Below, piece after piece: positions 19,144 through 26,987 of a stretch of DNA of 38,175 bases. Within the stretch, counting starts at the first letter, position 1. The number at the start of each line of letters is the position of its first letter. The notes below the pieces were generated by a model. The model was not told the origin of the DNA and ran no database searches. It saw only the letters and a program-made list of their open reading frames with translations. This stretch comes from Prevotella sp. (GTDB lineage: Bacteria > Bacteroidota > Bacteroidia > Bacteroidales > Bacteroidaceae): positions 1 to 38,175 of the forward strand of contig JALFSW010000090.1 of the NCBI GenBank assembly GCA_022779305.1, given 5' to 3'. The translations under genes were made by a program, and so were the position numbers.

Positions 19144-19746
19144 ATGCTAAAATCTTTTTATCATACCGATCTTTTAGAGGCTGGTTGCGATGAGGCTGGC
19201 AGGGGATGCTTGGCTGGAAGCGTCTATGCTGCAGCTGTCATTTTTCCTGCCGATTATGAAAACGCATTGTTGAACGACTCCAAAAAGTTGAGTGAATCGA
19301 AACGCTATGCCCTCCGAACAGTCATAGAAAATGATGCATTGGCGTGGGCTATAGGTATTGCAACGCCCGAAGAAATCGACCAGCACAACATTCTCAATGC
19401 GAGTATTTTGGCGATGCACCGTGCACTCGAAGCACTCCAATTGCGTCCGCAAGCAGTTATTATTGATGGCAATCGCTTTAAACCCTATGCTGATCTGCCT
19501 TATGCAACCATCGTTAAAGGCGATGGGAAATATCTCTCTATTGCGGCTGCCTCCATCCTTGCCAAGACCTATCGTGATGATGAAATGAATCGCTTGGCTG
19601 TGGATTATCCACAATATGATTGGGCGTCGAATAAAGGCTATCCCACACGCAAACACCGTGATGCCATCCGTTTGTATGGTGCAACGCCTCATCATCGCCG
19701 CAGCTTCTCGCTCCTCCCTCCAGAGCAACTAACCTTTGATTTTTAA
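19144..19746 (+). CDS. rnhB: Ribonuclease HII
   Basis: The 200-residue enzyme should cut the RNA strand of RNA-DNA hybrids and excise misincorporated ribonucleotides. The active-site signature DEAGRG is at residues 16-21, giving D16 and E17. The third acidic residue is D108 in VIIDGNRF and the fourth is probably D145 in TYRDDEM. The KGD block ([20 protein letters not shown]) and the C-terminal [13 protein letters not shown] motif typical of RNase HII are intact. The length is usual. It is placed between two copies of the inverted-repeat element, and its stop codon overlaps the first bases of the second. No promoter was identified; readthrough from suf is possible. Confidence 0.96.
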   Translation: MLKSFYHTDLLEAGCDEAGRGCLAGSVYAAAVIFPADYENALLNDSKKLSESKRYALRTVIENDALAWAIGIATPEEIDQHNILNASILAMHRALEALQLRPQAVIIDGNRFKPYADLPYATIVKGDGKYLSIAAASILAKTYRDDEMNRLAVDYPQYDWASNKGYPTRKHRDAIRLYGATPHHRRSFSLLPPEQLTFDF

Positions 19747-19940
19747 CCCAAATCGGTCATTAGAGACCAAAGAGATTGCATCTTATTGTCTGTGCAGGTT
19801 GTTCTGCGTTTTCTCGCAGATGTAGCGGGCTACTTCAAGATAAAACGCAGAAGAAAATGCCGACACGCAGGTGCAAGCGGTTGGGAAGTGAATAAATAAG
19901 ATAAAAAGAAACCCTCACGGTCTAATGGCCGATTTGGGTT
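19745..19940 (+). mobile_element. MITE-like inverted-repeat element, full copy 1 (196 bp)
   Basis: The ends are aacccaaatcggtcattaga (left) and tctaatggccgatttgggtt (right), which are inverted repeats matching 19 of 20 positions. The centre holds a nested palindrome: an outer 10-bp stem TCTGCGTTTT...AAAACGCAGA around an inner GTAGC-GG-GCTAC hairpin. No ORF is present. One base after its end, a second copy of the same length begins. Confidence 0.85.
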
Positions 19941-19941
19941 A

Positions 19942-20137
19942 AACCCAAATCGGTTGTTAGAGGTCAACCTGATTGTATCTGCTTGTCAGTGGAGTTTGTT
20001 TAGCGTTTTCTTGCAGATGTAGCGGGCTACTTCAAAAGAAAACGCTGAAGAAAATGCCGACACGCAGGTGCAAGCGGTTGGGAAGTGAATAAATAAGATA
20101 AAAAGAAACCCTCACGGTCTAATGACCGATTTGGGTT
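19942..20137 (+). mobile_element. MITE-like inverted-repeat element, full copy 2 (196 bp)
   Basis: It is the same length and orientation as copy 1, and nearly identical in its right half (from GATGTAGCGGGCTACTTCAA onwards). The left third differs more (aacccaaatcggttgttaga), so the pair is not a recent exact duplication. The outer central stem is AGCGTTTTCTT with AAGAAAACGCT. Its right end lies 20 bp before the WYL-regulator start. Confidence 0.85.
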
Positions 20138-20157
20138 ATAAAAAATCTGTAAGAAAA

Positions 20158-21090
20158 ATGCGTTTCAACAAACTCCGTGCTCAGCTCGATTTAATTCTTT
20201 TGCTTGCCGATGGGAGAGGCTATTCCGTTGCGGAACTTTGTCAGCGGGTAGGTATTTCAGTGCGCAACCTTTATTATTTGCTCGAATTCCTGAAAACAGC
20301 TGGTTTTACTCTCTTTAAAGCCAACGGGAAATATCATATCGACTGGCGCTCGCCATTTTTCACACAATTAACGAAAACCATTCAGTTTTCCGATGCAGAA
20401 ATGCGCACAATTTACAGCCTTCTTACGATGGCAGGCAATAAGAACGACACCGTTAATCAGCTCCGAACAAAGATAGACAATGTCTATAATTTCTCGGTGT
20501 TTCTCAATAGTCCGAAACAAAAGCAGATCGGCAACCATGTCAAGTTGCTTGAAAAGGCGATTCACATGAAGCGAATGGTGAAAATCATTGGCTATTCAAG
20601 CCCGAATAGTCAGTCGGTGAAAGATCGCATCGTCGAACCTTTTTACATTATGAACAACACGCAAGACGTTCGCTGTTATGAACTTGTATCGAAATCAAAC
20701 AAGACTTTTCGCATCAATCGCATGGAAGCAATCGAAGAACTCGATGCTGATTGGCTGCACGAAGATGCTCATCGACAAATCTTCACAGACATTTTTATGT
20801 TCAGTGGCGAAACCCGACAACGGGTGGAGTTGCGATTAGGGCAACTGGCACGCAACATTTTCATTGAAGAGTATCCACAAGGTGTGCCTTTGCTCTCTCC
20901 TGAACCCGATGGGTTGCATTGGCGTTTGAGTGTAGAGGTGTGCGATTTCCGAGGCTTGGGACGCTTTGTTCTCGGACTTTTCACCGACATTGAAATCCTT
21001 TCAAACACCGAATTTAAGTCCTATATTCAGCAAAAAATTCTTGAAATGCAGCAACGCATCGCTATGCCAGATACTTCTGTGGAACTTTGA
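20158..21090 (+). CDS. WYL-domain transcriptional regulator
   Basis: From the ATG at 20158 the product is 310 residues. A longer ORF from 20122 would begin inside the inverted-repeat element, so the later start (preceded by CTGTAAGAAAA) is preferred. Residues about 5-60 form a winged helix-turn-helix of the kind found in YafY/DeoR-like regulators (RGYSVAELCQRVGISVRNLYYLLEFL). The WYL domain spans about residues 133-205 (KIIGYSSPNSQSVKDRIVEP, then VRCYELVSKSNKTFRINRM); the signature tryptophan is replaced by cysteine (CYEL). A C-terminal WCX-type extension follows to near the end. WYL proteins sense ligands, often nucleic acids or nucleotides, and control stress or defence genes; the ligand and targets here are unknown. 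It is flanked by repeats and has no operon partner. Confidence 0.85.
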   Translation: MRFNKLRAQLDLILLLADGRGYSVAELCQRVGISVRNLYYLLEFLKTAGFTLFKANGKYHIDWRSPFFTQLTKTIQFSDAEMRTIYSLLTMAGNKNDTVNQLRTKIDNVYNFSVFLNSPKQKQIGNHVKLLEKAIHMKRMVKIIGYSSPNSQSVKDRIVEPFYIMNNTQDVRCYELVSKSNKTFRINRMEAIEELDADWLHEDAHRQIFTDIFMFSGETRQRVELRLGQLARNIFIEEYPQGVPLLSPEPDGLHWRLSVEVCDFRGLGRFVLGLFTDIEILSNTEFKSYIQQKILEMQQRIAMPDTSVEL

Positions 21091-21147
21091 TGTCAATTAG
21101 GATTGATTGTTTTAGAATTTGTTACACCTTATATAATATATGGCATA

Positions 21148-21247
21148 CACCCAATTCGGTCATTAGAGACAAGTAGATGTAAGCAGCTGGGAAGTTAATA
21201 GATAAAATTAAAGGGAAACCCTAACAGGCTAATGACTGATTTGGGTT
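21148..21247 (+). repeat. Internally deleted copy of the inverted-repeat element (100 bp)
   Basis: The left end cacccaattcggtcattaga and the right end gctaatgactgatttgggtt match the full copies. The central hairpin is absent, but the downstream stretch (gctgggaagttaatagataa) is retained. It lies 57 bp after the WYL gene and may act as its terminator. Confidence 0.8.
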
Positions 21248-21314
21248 TCTTCGTAAATTTTTGAAAGTCTGTATATTATTCGTGTTCTGTTATCAGTATT
21301 AAAAAATCGTTTTG

Positions 21315-21397
21315 CAAGTGAGCCTCAGTTAGCTGACAAGTGAGCCTTACTTGTCTCCCAACTGAGGCTCACTTGCAAAGCAACTAAAGCTCAGTGA
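21315..21397. repeat. Array of four 16-bp units, two in each orientation, 22-bp period
   Basis: Units are at 21315-21330 (caagtgagcctcagtt), 21337-21352 (caagtgagccttactt), 21360-21375 (aactgaggctcacttg) and 21382-21397 (aactaaagctcagtga). The first two are in one orientation and the last two in the other. Steps are 22, 23 and 22 bp. The two strong units with flanks form a perfect 19-bp inverted repeat (21312-21330 and 21360-21378). The same unit makes the array at 8390-8449. Confidence 0.8.
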
Positions 21398-21621
21398 GAT
21401 TTCTTGTTTTTTGCTTAGGCGAGCATTCTGAGAACGTTTTTTCGCCATGGCAATGTAAAAACTTCGTGCCTCGTTTTTCCGCCAGCTCATTTGGCTTAAC
21501 AAAAACGCTCCTAAGCATCCCCATAGTCTTTCTTGTAACATTCTTCTCCTAAACCCTTCTTAACGTTTCAATTCAAAAGAAAGTGGGGGTAAAAAAACAC
21601 TCAAACCACCCTAATTTTTTA

Positions 21622-21842
21622 AACCCAATTCGGTCATTAGAGACCAAAGGGATTGCGTCTGATTGTCTGTGCAGATTGTTCAGCGTTTTCTCGCAGATGT
21701 AGCGGGCTACTTCAAGCGAAAACGCTGAAGAAGATGCCGATAAGCAGATGCAAGCCGTTGGGAAGTAAAGAAGTAAAATGATAACCCTGGGAAGTGAAGA
21801 AATAAAATGAAGGTCCTTACGATCTAATGAACGATTTGGGTT
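21622..21842 (+). mobile_element. MITE-like inverted-repeat element, long copy (221 bp)
   Basis: The ends are aacccaattcggtcattaga and tctaatgaacgatttgggtt. The central palindrome is complete (CAGCGTTTTC...GAAAACGCTG around GTAGCGGGCTAC). It is longer than the 196-bp copies because a segment of about 25 bp is imperfectly duplicated (ggaagtaaagaagtaaaatg followed by ggaagtgaagaaataaaatg). Between this copy and the 22-bp array (21398-21621) no supportable gene was found. Confidence 0.85.
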
Positions 21843-21966
21843 AAATATCCCTCTGAAAACTGATAGAACCACACATTATAACCATCCCAAATTAAGAACG
21901 CTTATCTTCCTATCTTAGTTTTAAATCTTAATAAATGTAAAATTTTTGCCTTTTTCATTAATTTTA

Positions 21967-21998
21967 TTTGTTGCATTAAGGTAAATCGCTTATCTTTG
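21967..21998 (+). promoter_or_regulatory. Predicted promoter of the SusC/SusD operon
   Basis: TTTG at 21967-21970 (followed by TTGC) and TATCTTTG at 21991-21998 are 20 bp apart, an excellent match to the Bacteroidetes -33/-7 consensus. The leader before the SusC ATG at 22131 would be about 125 nt and is A/T-rich. Confidence 0.75.
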
Positions 21999-22130
21999 CG
22001 TCTACGTTGGGAGAGAAAGGAAACTTTCAATCTTATACTATGAGTGTAAAAACAAATATACTTAACACCAATTATTGTTGAAACGAAATATTACAATAAT
22101 ATTATATTTAATTTAAAAGAGAGAGATTTT

Positions 22131-25103
22131 ATGAAAAAAAGACTAACAATGTTTCTCGCCTGCCTATTCTTAAGTTTAGGAATAGCAATGGCGCAAACAC
22201 AGATTAGCGGAACAGTCATTTCTTCGGAAGATGGACAACCCGTAATCGGTGCATCTGTTGTTGTGAATGGAACTAAAGAAGCTACGGCGACCGACATCGA
22301 TGGTCGATTCACGATCAGTGCTTCGCCTGGTTCTAAAATCACAGTATCTTACATCGGTATGAAAACCGTAACTCTTGCTGCTCAAAACAACATGACCGTC
22401 ACTTTGACTCCTGATGAAGCAACTATCGAAGAAGTTGTGGTAACAGGTTATGGTTCAGCAAAGAAAGTTGGTACTGTAGTCGGTTCGGTGTCTACTGTGC
22501 AAGCAGGTAAGATCAATAATGCTCCTTCAGCATCTGCGCTTGACGCTTTGCAGGGACAGGTAGCTGGTCTTTCAGTGCTTTCTTCATCGGGTGTGGCTGG
22601 TGATAACGGTGTTTCTACCACCTTGCACGGTGTAGGTTCTTTGGGTGCTGGTTCGGCTCCATTGTATATCGTTGATGGTATTCCTTCTTCAAGCCGTACT
22701 GTAATGGCGATGAACCCTAATGACATCAAATCTATTTCTGTATTGAAAGACGCATCTGCAACCTCTATCTATGGTTCTCGTGCTGCAAACGGTGTTATCT
22801 TCGTTACAACAAAGAGCGGTTCTTTCAATGCAAAAGCAACCATTACTTATCGTACACAATACGGTTGGTCAACATTGGCAAACACTGAATTGTTTGACAA
22901 CATGATGAGCAGTCAACAATTGAAGAACTTCTGGATGGCTGCAGGTTATGAAACAGAAGCAAGCATCAAGGAAAATTATACAGATAAAGGCTATGATGCT
23001 GATACCAAGTGGTACAAGGTGATGCAACAATTCAACAACCCTCAAACTCAAAATGACATCTCTATTGAAGGTGGTTCTGAAAGAATCGCTTATATGGTGG
23101 GTGCTTCTCAGTTCCATCAAAGAGGTACAACGATTGGTAACTACTACAATCGTTACACTTTCCGTACCAACATTGATGCACGTCCTATTAAATGGGTGAG
23201 AATTGGTATGAATGTGAACCTCTCTTATGACCAACGCCGTACGAATGCTAACTTTGGTAGCTCTTCTGGCAACTCTACCTATTTGCAAGGTGGTCTTTCA
23301 TACATGTTGAACCCATTGTATCCTTCTATTGATCCTGAAACAGGAAAATTATATGCTGAAAAATTCCCAAATGATATGACAAACCCTTATTATTTGATGG
23401 AAAAGAATCCAGCTGAAACGCAACGTTATGGTATGGTGGGTAGCACTTACTTTGAAATCACACCTATCCAAAACTTGAAGTGGACAACACGTGTAGGTGG
23501 TGATATGGCTGTTTATCGTGGCAATAGTGCTGAACTTCCTTCTTACATCAGTGCTTCTGGTCAAGGCTATCGTGGTAAGTCTTTCCAATTTGATTCTTCA
23601 CTCACAATGACCAATACTTTGGAATACAAGTTCAGCCTCAATGATCAAAATCATTTCACTGTTTTGGCAGGTCATGAAGGTGTGATCAATAACTTTGATT
23701 CTTTCACTGCATCTTCACGTGGACAAAAAGATGACCGCATTATCACCCTTCAAAATGGTACACCAGATTCTCGCACGATGTCTGAAAGCATGGCAAGAAG
23801 TAAGTTCCTCTCTTTCTTCGGACGTGTTGACTACAATTTGCAAGACAAATACTTCTTCGATGCTTCTATCCGTAACGACGCTTCTTCACGCTTTGGTCGC
23901 AACAACCGCAATGCCACATTCTGGGCAGCTGGTGCGATGTGGAAACTCGGACGTGAAAAATTCATGAGAGAAGTGAAATGGGTGAACGATTTGAACGTGA
24001 AACTCAGCTATGGTACACAAGGTAATGCTGCCATCGGTGACTATGCTGCACTTGGTCTTATTAGTGAAGGTGTAAAATATAATGGTGGAACTACTTTCTA
24101 CTATTCTGCAGTTGATAGTCCTGACCTTACATGGGAAGAGCAAAAACTTCTTACCTTGGGTGTGAGCGGTACAGTATTCAATCGTGTTGAATTCGATTTC
24201 CAATACTACAACCGTAAGACTTCTTCTATGTTGATGGCAGTGCCTTATGCTTACACTACAGGTTACACCAGCATCATGCAAAACGTGGGTGCAATGCAAA
24301 ACACTGGTTTCGATGCGCGCATCCAAGTGAACATCCTTCGTGGAAGAGACTACTATTTGAACTTCAATACCACATTCAACTACAACAATGCGAAGATCAC
24401 AGAACTCTTCCAAGGTCGTCAACGTTGGGAAATTGCCAACACTGGTGTAGCTTACGTAGTGGGTGATGCTATTTCTTATTACTATCCAATCTACGCAGGT
24501 GTAGACCCAACAGATGGTAAGCAAATGTGGTATTTGCCAGGTGAAAATGTAGACGTGAAGACTACAAAGGAAACAACAAAGGAATTCTCTGACGCCCTCG
24601 CTCAAAATACAGGTAAGAAACGTTACGCACCTGTAAATGGTGGTTTCGGTCTCTCTGCAGGATGGAAAGGTCTTAGCTTTGCAGCCGACTTTGCTTATGT
24701 CCTCGGTAAGTACATGATCAATAATGATGAATACTTCTATGCGAACCCAAACTCGTTCGCAGGCTTTAACCAAACTGCTGCAGTAGCAGACTTCTGGACT
24801 GCTGAAAATCCAAATGCGCTCTACCCAGATTGGAAATCAGGTGCTACGATGAGATTTGATACCCACCTTTTGCAAAACGCTTCTTTCTTGCGTCTGAAGA
24901 ACTTGCAAATTGGTTATGATTTGCCAAAATCTTTGCTTGGCTTCCAAAACGTAGTAAAAGGTTTGAAATTTACCATTACTGCTCGCAACTTGCTCACCTT
25001 TACAAGCTATAAAGGTATGGACCCAGAAATCAATACGAACATATCTTTGGGTCAGGTAGGTAATACAAAGCAATTCTTGCTTGGTGCAGAAATTTCATTC
25101 TAA
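22131..25103 (+). CDS. SusC/RagA-family TonB-dependent outer-membrane transporter
   Basis: The 990-residue protein should form the outer-membrane beta-barrel that imports a nutrient captured by its SusD partner, energised by TonB. The signal peptide is residues 1-21 (MKKRLTMFLACLFLSLGIAMA). A carboxypeptidase-regulatory-like beta domain (about 25-98: ISGTVISSEDGQPVIGASVV) precedes the TonB box EEVVVTGYG at 100-108. The plug follows, with APLYIVDGIPSSSRT and the SusC hallmark SISVLKDASATSIYGSRAAN. The barrel occupies about residues 240-990 and ends with a C-terminal phenylalanine (GAEISF). The family imports glycans, peptides or other oligomers. No glycoside hydrolase, sensor or anti-sigma gene is adjacent, so the substrate cannot be deduced. 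The SusD gene starts 21 bp after the stop. Confidence 0.95.
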   Translation: MKKRLTMFLACLFLSLGIAMAQTQISGTVISSEDGQPVIGASVVVNGTKEATATDIDGRFTISASPGSKITVSYIGMKTVTLAAQNNMTVTLTPDEATIEEVVVTGYGSAKKVGTVVGSVSTVQAGKINNAPSASALDALQGQVAGLSVLSSSGVAGDNGVSTTLHGVGSLGAGSAPLYIVDGIPSSSRTVMAMNPNDIKSISVLKDASATSIYGSRAANGVIFVTTKSGSFNAKATITYRTQYGWSTLANTELFDNMMSSQQLKNFWMAAGYETEASIKENYTDKGYDADTKWYKVMQQFNNPQTQNDISIEGGSERIAYMVGASQFHQRGTTIGNYYNRYTFRTNIDARPIKWVRIGMNVNLSYDQRRTNANFGSSSGNSTYLQGGLSYMLNPLYPSIDPETGKLYAEKFPNDMTNPYYLMEKNPAETQRYGMVGSTYFEITPIQNLKWTTRVGGDMAVYRGNSAELPSYISASGQGYRGKSFQFDSSLTMTNTLEYKFSLNDQNHFTVLAGHEGVINNFDSFTASSRGQKDDRIITLQNGTPDSRTMSESMARSKFLSFFGRVDYNLQDKYFFDASIRNDASSRFGRNNRNATFWAAGAMWKLGREKFMREVKWVNDLNVKLSYGTQGNAAIGDYAALGLISEGVKYNGGTTFYYSAVDSPDLTWEEQKLLTLGVSGTVFNRVEFDFQYYNRKTSSMLMAVPYAYTTGYTSIMQNVGAMQNTGFDARIQVNILRGRDYYLNFNTTFNYNNAKITELFQGRQRWEIANTGVAYVVGDAISYYYPIYAGVDPTDGKQMWYLPGENVDVKTTKETTKEFSDALAQNTGKKRYAPVNGGFGLSAGWKGLSFAADFAYVLGKYMINNDEYFYANPNSFAGFNQTAAVADFWTAENPNALYPDWKSGATMRFDTHLLQNASFLRLKNLQIGYDLPKSLLGFQNVVKGLKFTITARNLLTFTSYKGMDPEINTNISLGQVGNTKQFLLGAEISF

Positions 25104-25124
25104 TCATTTAAAAGTAAATATAAG

Positions 25125-26669
25125 ATGAAAAAATATAATAAATATCTATTAATGCTGTGTGGAGCTGGATTGATGACACTTTCTTCATGCCACTTGGATG
25201 AAGAACCAGCAACAGCCTATTCTTATGATAGCCGTAAGCCGCTTATTACGTCAGTAACAGAATTGGAACATTTCACCAATGCTTTGCATGGTAACTTCCG
25301 TAGCACATTCTATGGTGTGATGAGCCAAGCAAGTGAAGTAATGTGTGATGCGTTCAATGCAAGTCGTGGTTTTGGTAATAACTATGGTGCTTTGCACGTA
25401 GGTGGTACTGAACTTACAGCTGAAAACGAAGAGGTTACTTCTTTTTGGGGATCTTATTATGGTGCTATTAAAGACTATAACCTCTACATTCAATATGCTG
25501 ACACATTTGCTGTTCATAACCCTAATTATAAGGCGGATGTTGATCTTGGCTTAGGCTATGCTCACTTCTATCGTGCATATAGCTATTTGCAATTGGTACG
25601 CCACTTTGCAAAGGCTTACGATGCAAGCACAGCAGCAAAAGACCTCGGTGTTCCTGTTGTAACTGTTTACGACCAAAAAGCGCAACCTAAGCGTAACACC
25701 GTAAAAGAGGTTTATGCTCAAATTAAGAAAGACCTTGATTTTGCTGCTGCAAAGTTGGTAGCTGTAGAAGGTGCTGTTCGTAGCAAAGTACCAACAATTG
25801 ATGCTGTAAATGCATTGTATGCACGTTATTATCTTGATATCAAGGATTATACCAATGCCGCTTCGTGTGCATCAAAAGTGATCAATTCAGCTGCAGGTTA
25901 TGCATTGGCAGATGCTCCTGAGTCGATGTTGAAAGAATACAGAAACGATAACGGAACTGAACCTATTATGCAAATGGCAGGCGCTGTACTCGAAAATGGT
26001 GCTGGTACGAACACTCTCTATACGATGTGGCGTAATAATGCAAGTTGGGGTAAAGCTGGTTATACACCTAATGGTAACTTCTTCCAATCATACTACCTTC
26101 CTACAAAGAAATTGGTAGATGCTTATGGAAACAGTGACCTTCGTCGTGCAACATGGCTCACAATGGACTATATGACGTTCTTTAGTGGTAGCTATTACCG
26201 CATGCCAAACGTATTCTATACATTTGTGAAGTACTTCGGTAATATGGCATTGACCGCTGATGCAATCACACCTAATGCACGCCAACTCGTGAAGCCATTT
26301 ATGATTGGTGAAATGTATCTCATCGCAGCAGAAGCAAACTGTCAACTTGGTAATACTACAGATGCAGAAACAGCACTGAACACATTGCAAGAGGCACGTG
26401 GTGCGAATGCAACTTCTGCAACTTTGGCAAACATCAAGAATGAATGGTTCAAAGAAACTGTGGGTGAAGGTTTGCGTATGTCATGCTTGAAGCGTTGGGG
26501 CGATGGATTTGCCGGACGTACACCTCAAGCCACCGCAAAAGCAATGGTTATGCCACAAGATTACTTCCTCAAGAAGTCTATGTCTGCAACTGATACACGT
26601 TGGGTATGGCCAATCCCTGCTTATGAAAGAAAAGTAAATCCTAACCTCGAACAGAATCCAGGTTACTAA
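25125..26669 (+). CDS. SusD/RagB-family nutrient-binding lipoprotein
   Basis: The 514-residue lipoprotein should sit on the cell surface as the lid over the SusC barrel and bind the incoming nutrient. The lipobox is LSSC, with lipidated C22 after MKKYNKYLLMLCGAGLM. The residues after the cysteine, HLDEEP, are acidic, as expected for surface export. The N-terminal half contains TPR-like helices (LGYAHFYRAYSYLQLVRHFA, VKEVYAQIKKDLDFA, VDAVNALYARYYLDIKDY-like region). The C-terminal end has the typical pattern MIGEMYLIAAEANCQLG, LRMSCLKRWGDG and WPIPAYERKVNPNLEQNPGY. Its adjacency to SusC makes the assignment secure; substrate is unknown. Confidence 0.95.
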   Translation: MKKYNKYLLMLCGAGLMTLSSCHLDEEPATAYSYDSRKPLITSVTELEHFTNALHGNFRSTFYGVMSQASEVMCDAFNASRGFGNNYGALHVGGTELTAENEEVTSFWGSYYGAIKDYNLYIQYADTFAVHNPNYKADVDLGLGYAHFYRAYSYLQLVRHFAKAYDASTAAKDLGVPVVTVYDQKAQPKRNTVKEVYAQIKKDLDFAAAKLVAVEGAVRSKVPTIDAVNALYARYYLDIKDYTNAASCASKVINSAAGYALADAPESMLKEYRNDNGTEPIMQMAGAVLENGAGTNTLYTMWRNNASWGKAGYTPNGNFFQSYYLPTKKLVDAYGNSDLRRATWLTMDYMTFFSGSYYRMPNVFYTFVKYFGNMALTADAITPNARQLVKPFMIGEMYLIAAEANCQLGNTTDAETALNTLQEARGANATSATLANIKNEWFKETVGEGLRMSCLKRWGDGFAGRTPQATAKAMVMPQDYFLKKSMSATDTRWVWPIPAYERKVNPNLEQNPGY

Positions 26670-26685
26670 GATTTTTCTTAATCGC

Positions 26686-26729
26686 ATAATAAATAAAGGT
26701 GAACTTTCGGGTTCACCTTTATTTATTAT
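26686..26729 (+). terminator. Terminator after the SusC/SusD pair
   Basis: A perfect 19-bp stem (ataataaataaaggtgaac at 26686-26704, complement at 26711-26729) closes on a TTTCGG loop. The right arm is itself T-rich. The next gene has its own promoter. Confidence 0.85.
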
Positions 26730-26748
26730 AGCTATGAAAATGTTTCTT

Positions 26749-26830
26749 ACCCCCCCCCAAAAAAAAAAAAAGCCGTTGGGAAGTTAAAAATAAAAGAAAA
26801 TTATAGACGGTCTAATGATCGATTGGGGTT
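26749..26830 (+). repeat. Truncated inverted-repeat element with a C9-A13 tract at its left edge
   Basis: The right part, GCCGTTGGGAAGTTAAAAAT through gacggtctaatgatcgattg to the final GGGTT, matches the right third of the full elements. The left side is a run of 9 C (26750-26758) and 13 A (26759-26771), where the usual end would read ACCCAAA. The central hairpin is missing. Confidence 0.7.
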
Positions 26831-26909
26831 CAAGATTATTTTCTTTTTATTATATGTAGATGGAATGATAAGAATTTCATTGCTAAACGTTATTTTTATT
26901 ATAAAAAAG

Positions 26910-26940
26910 TTGCAACAGAAAATGAAAATGTGTATCTTTG
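26910..26940 (+). promoter_or_regulatory. Predicted promoter of the 395-residue secreted protein gene
   Basis: TTG at 26910-26912 and TATCTTTG at 26933-26940 are 20 bp apart and match the Bacteroidetes promoter pattern. The leader to the ATG at 26988 is about 40 nt. Confidence 0.75.
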
Positions 26941-26987
26941 CCCTACCATAAGATAAATTCTTTTATTAATATATAAATTTCTTAATT

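Noticed and set aside
20122..20157. Upstream start for the WYL regulator (MTDLGYKKSVRK)
   Set aside because: These codons lie mostly in the right end of a repeat element, and the same bases occur at other copies without a following gene; the ATG at 20158 gives a complete HTH domain.
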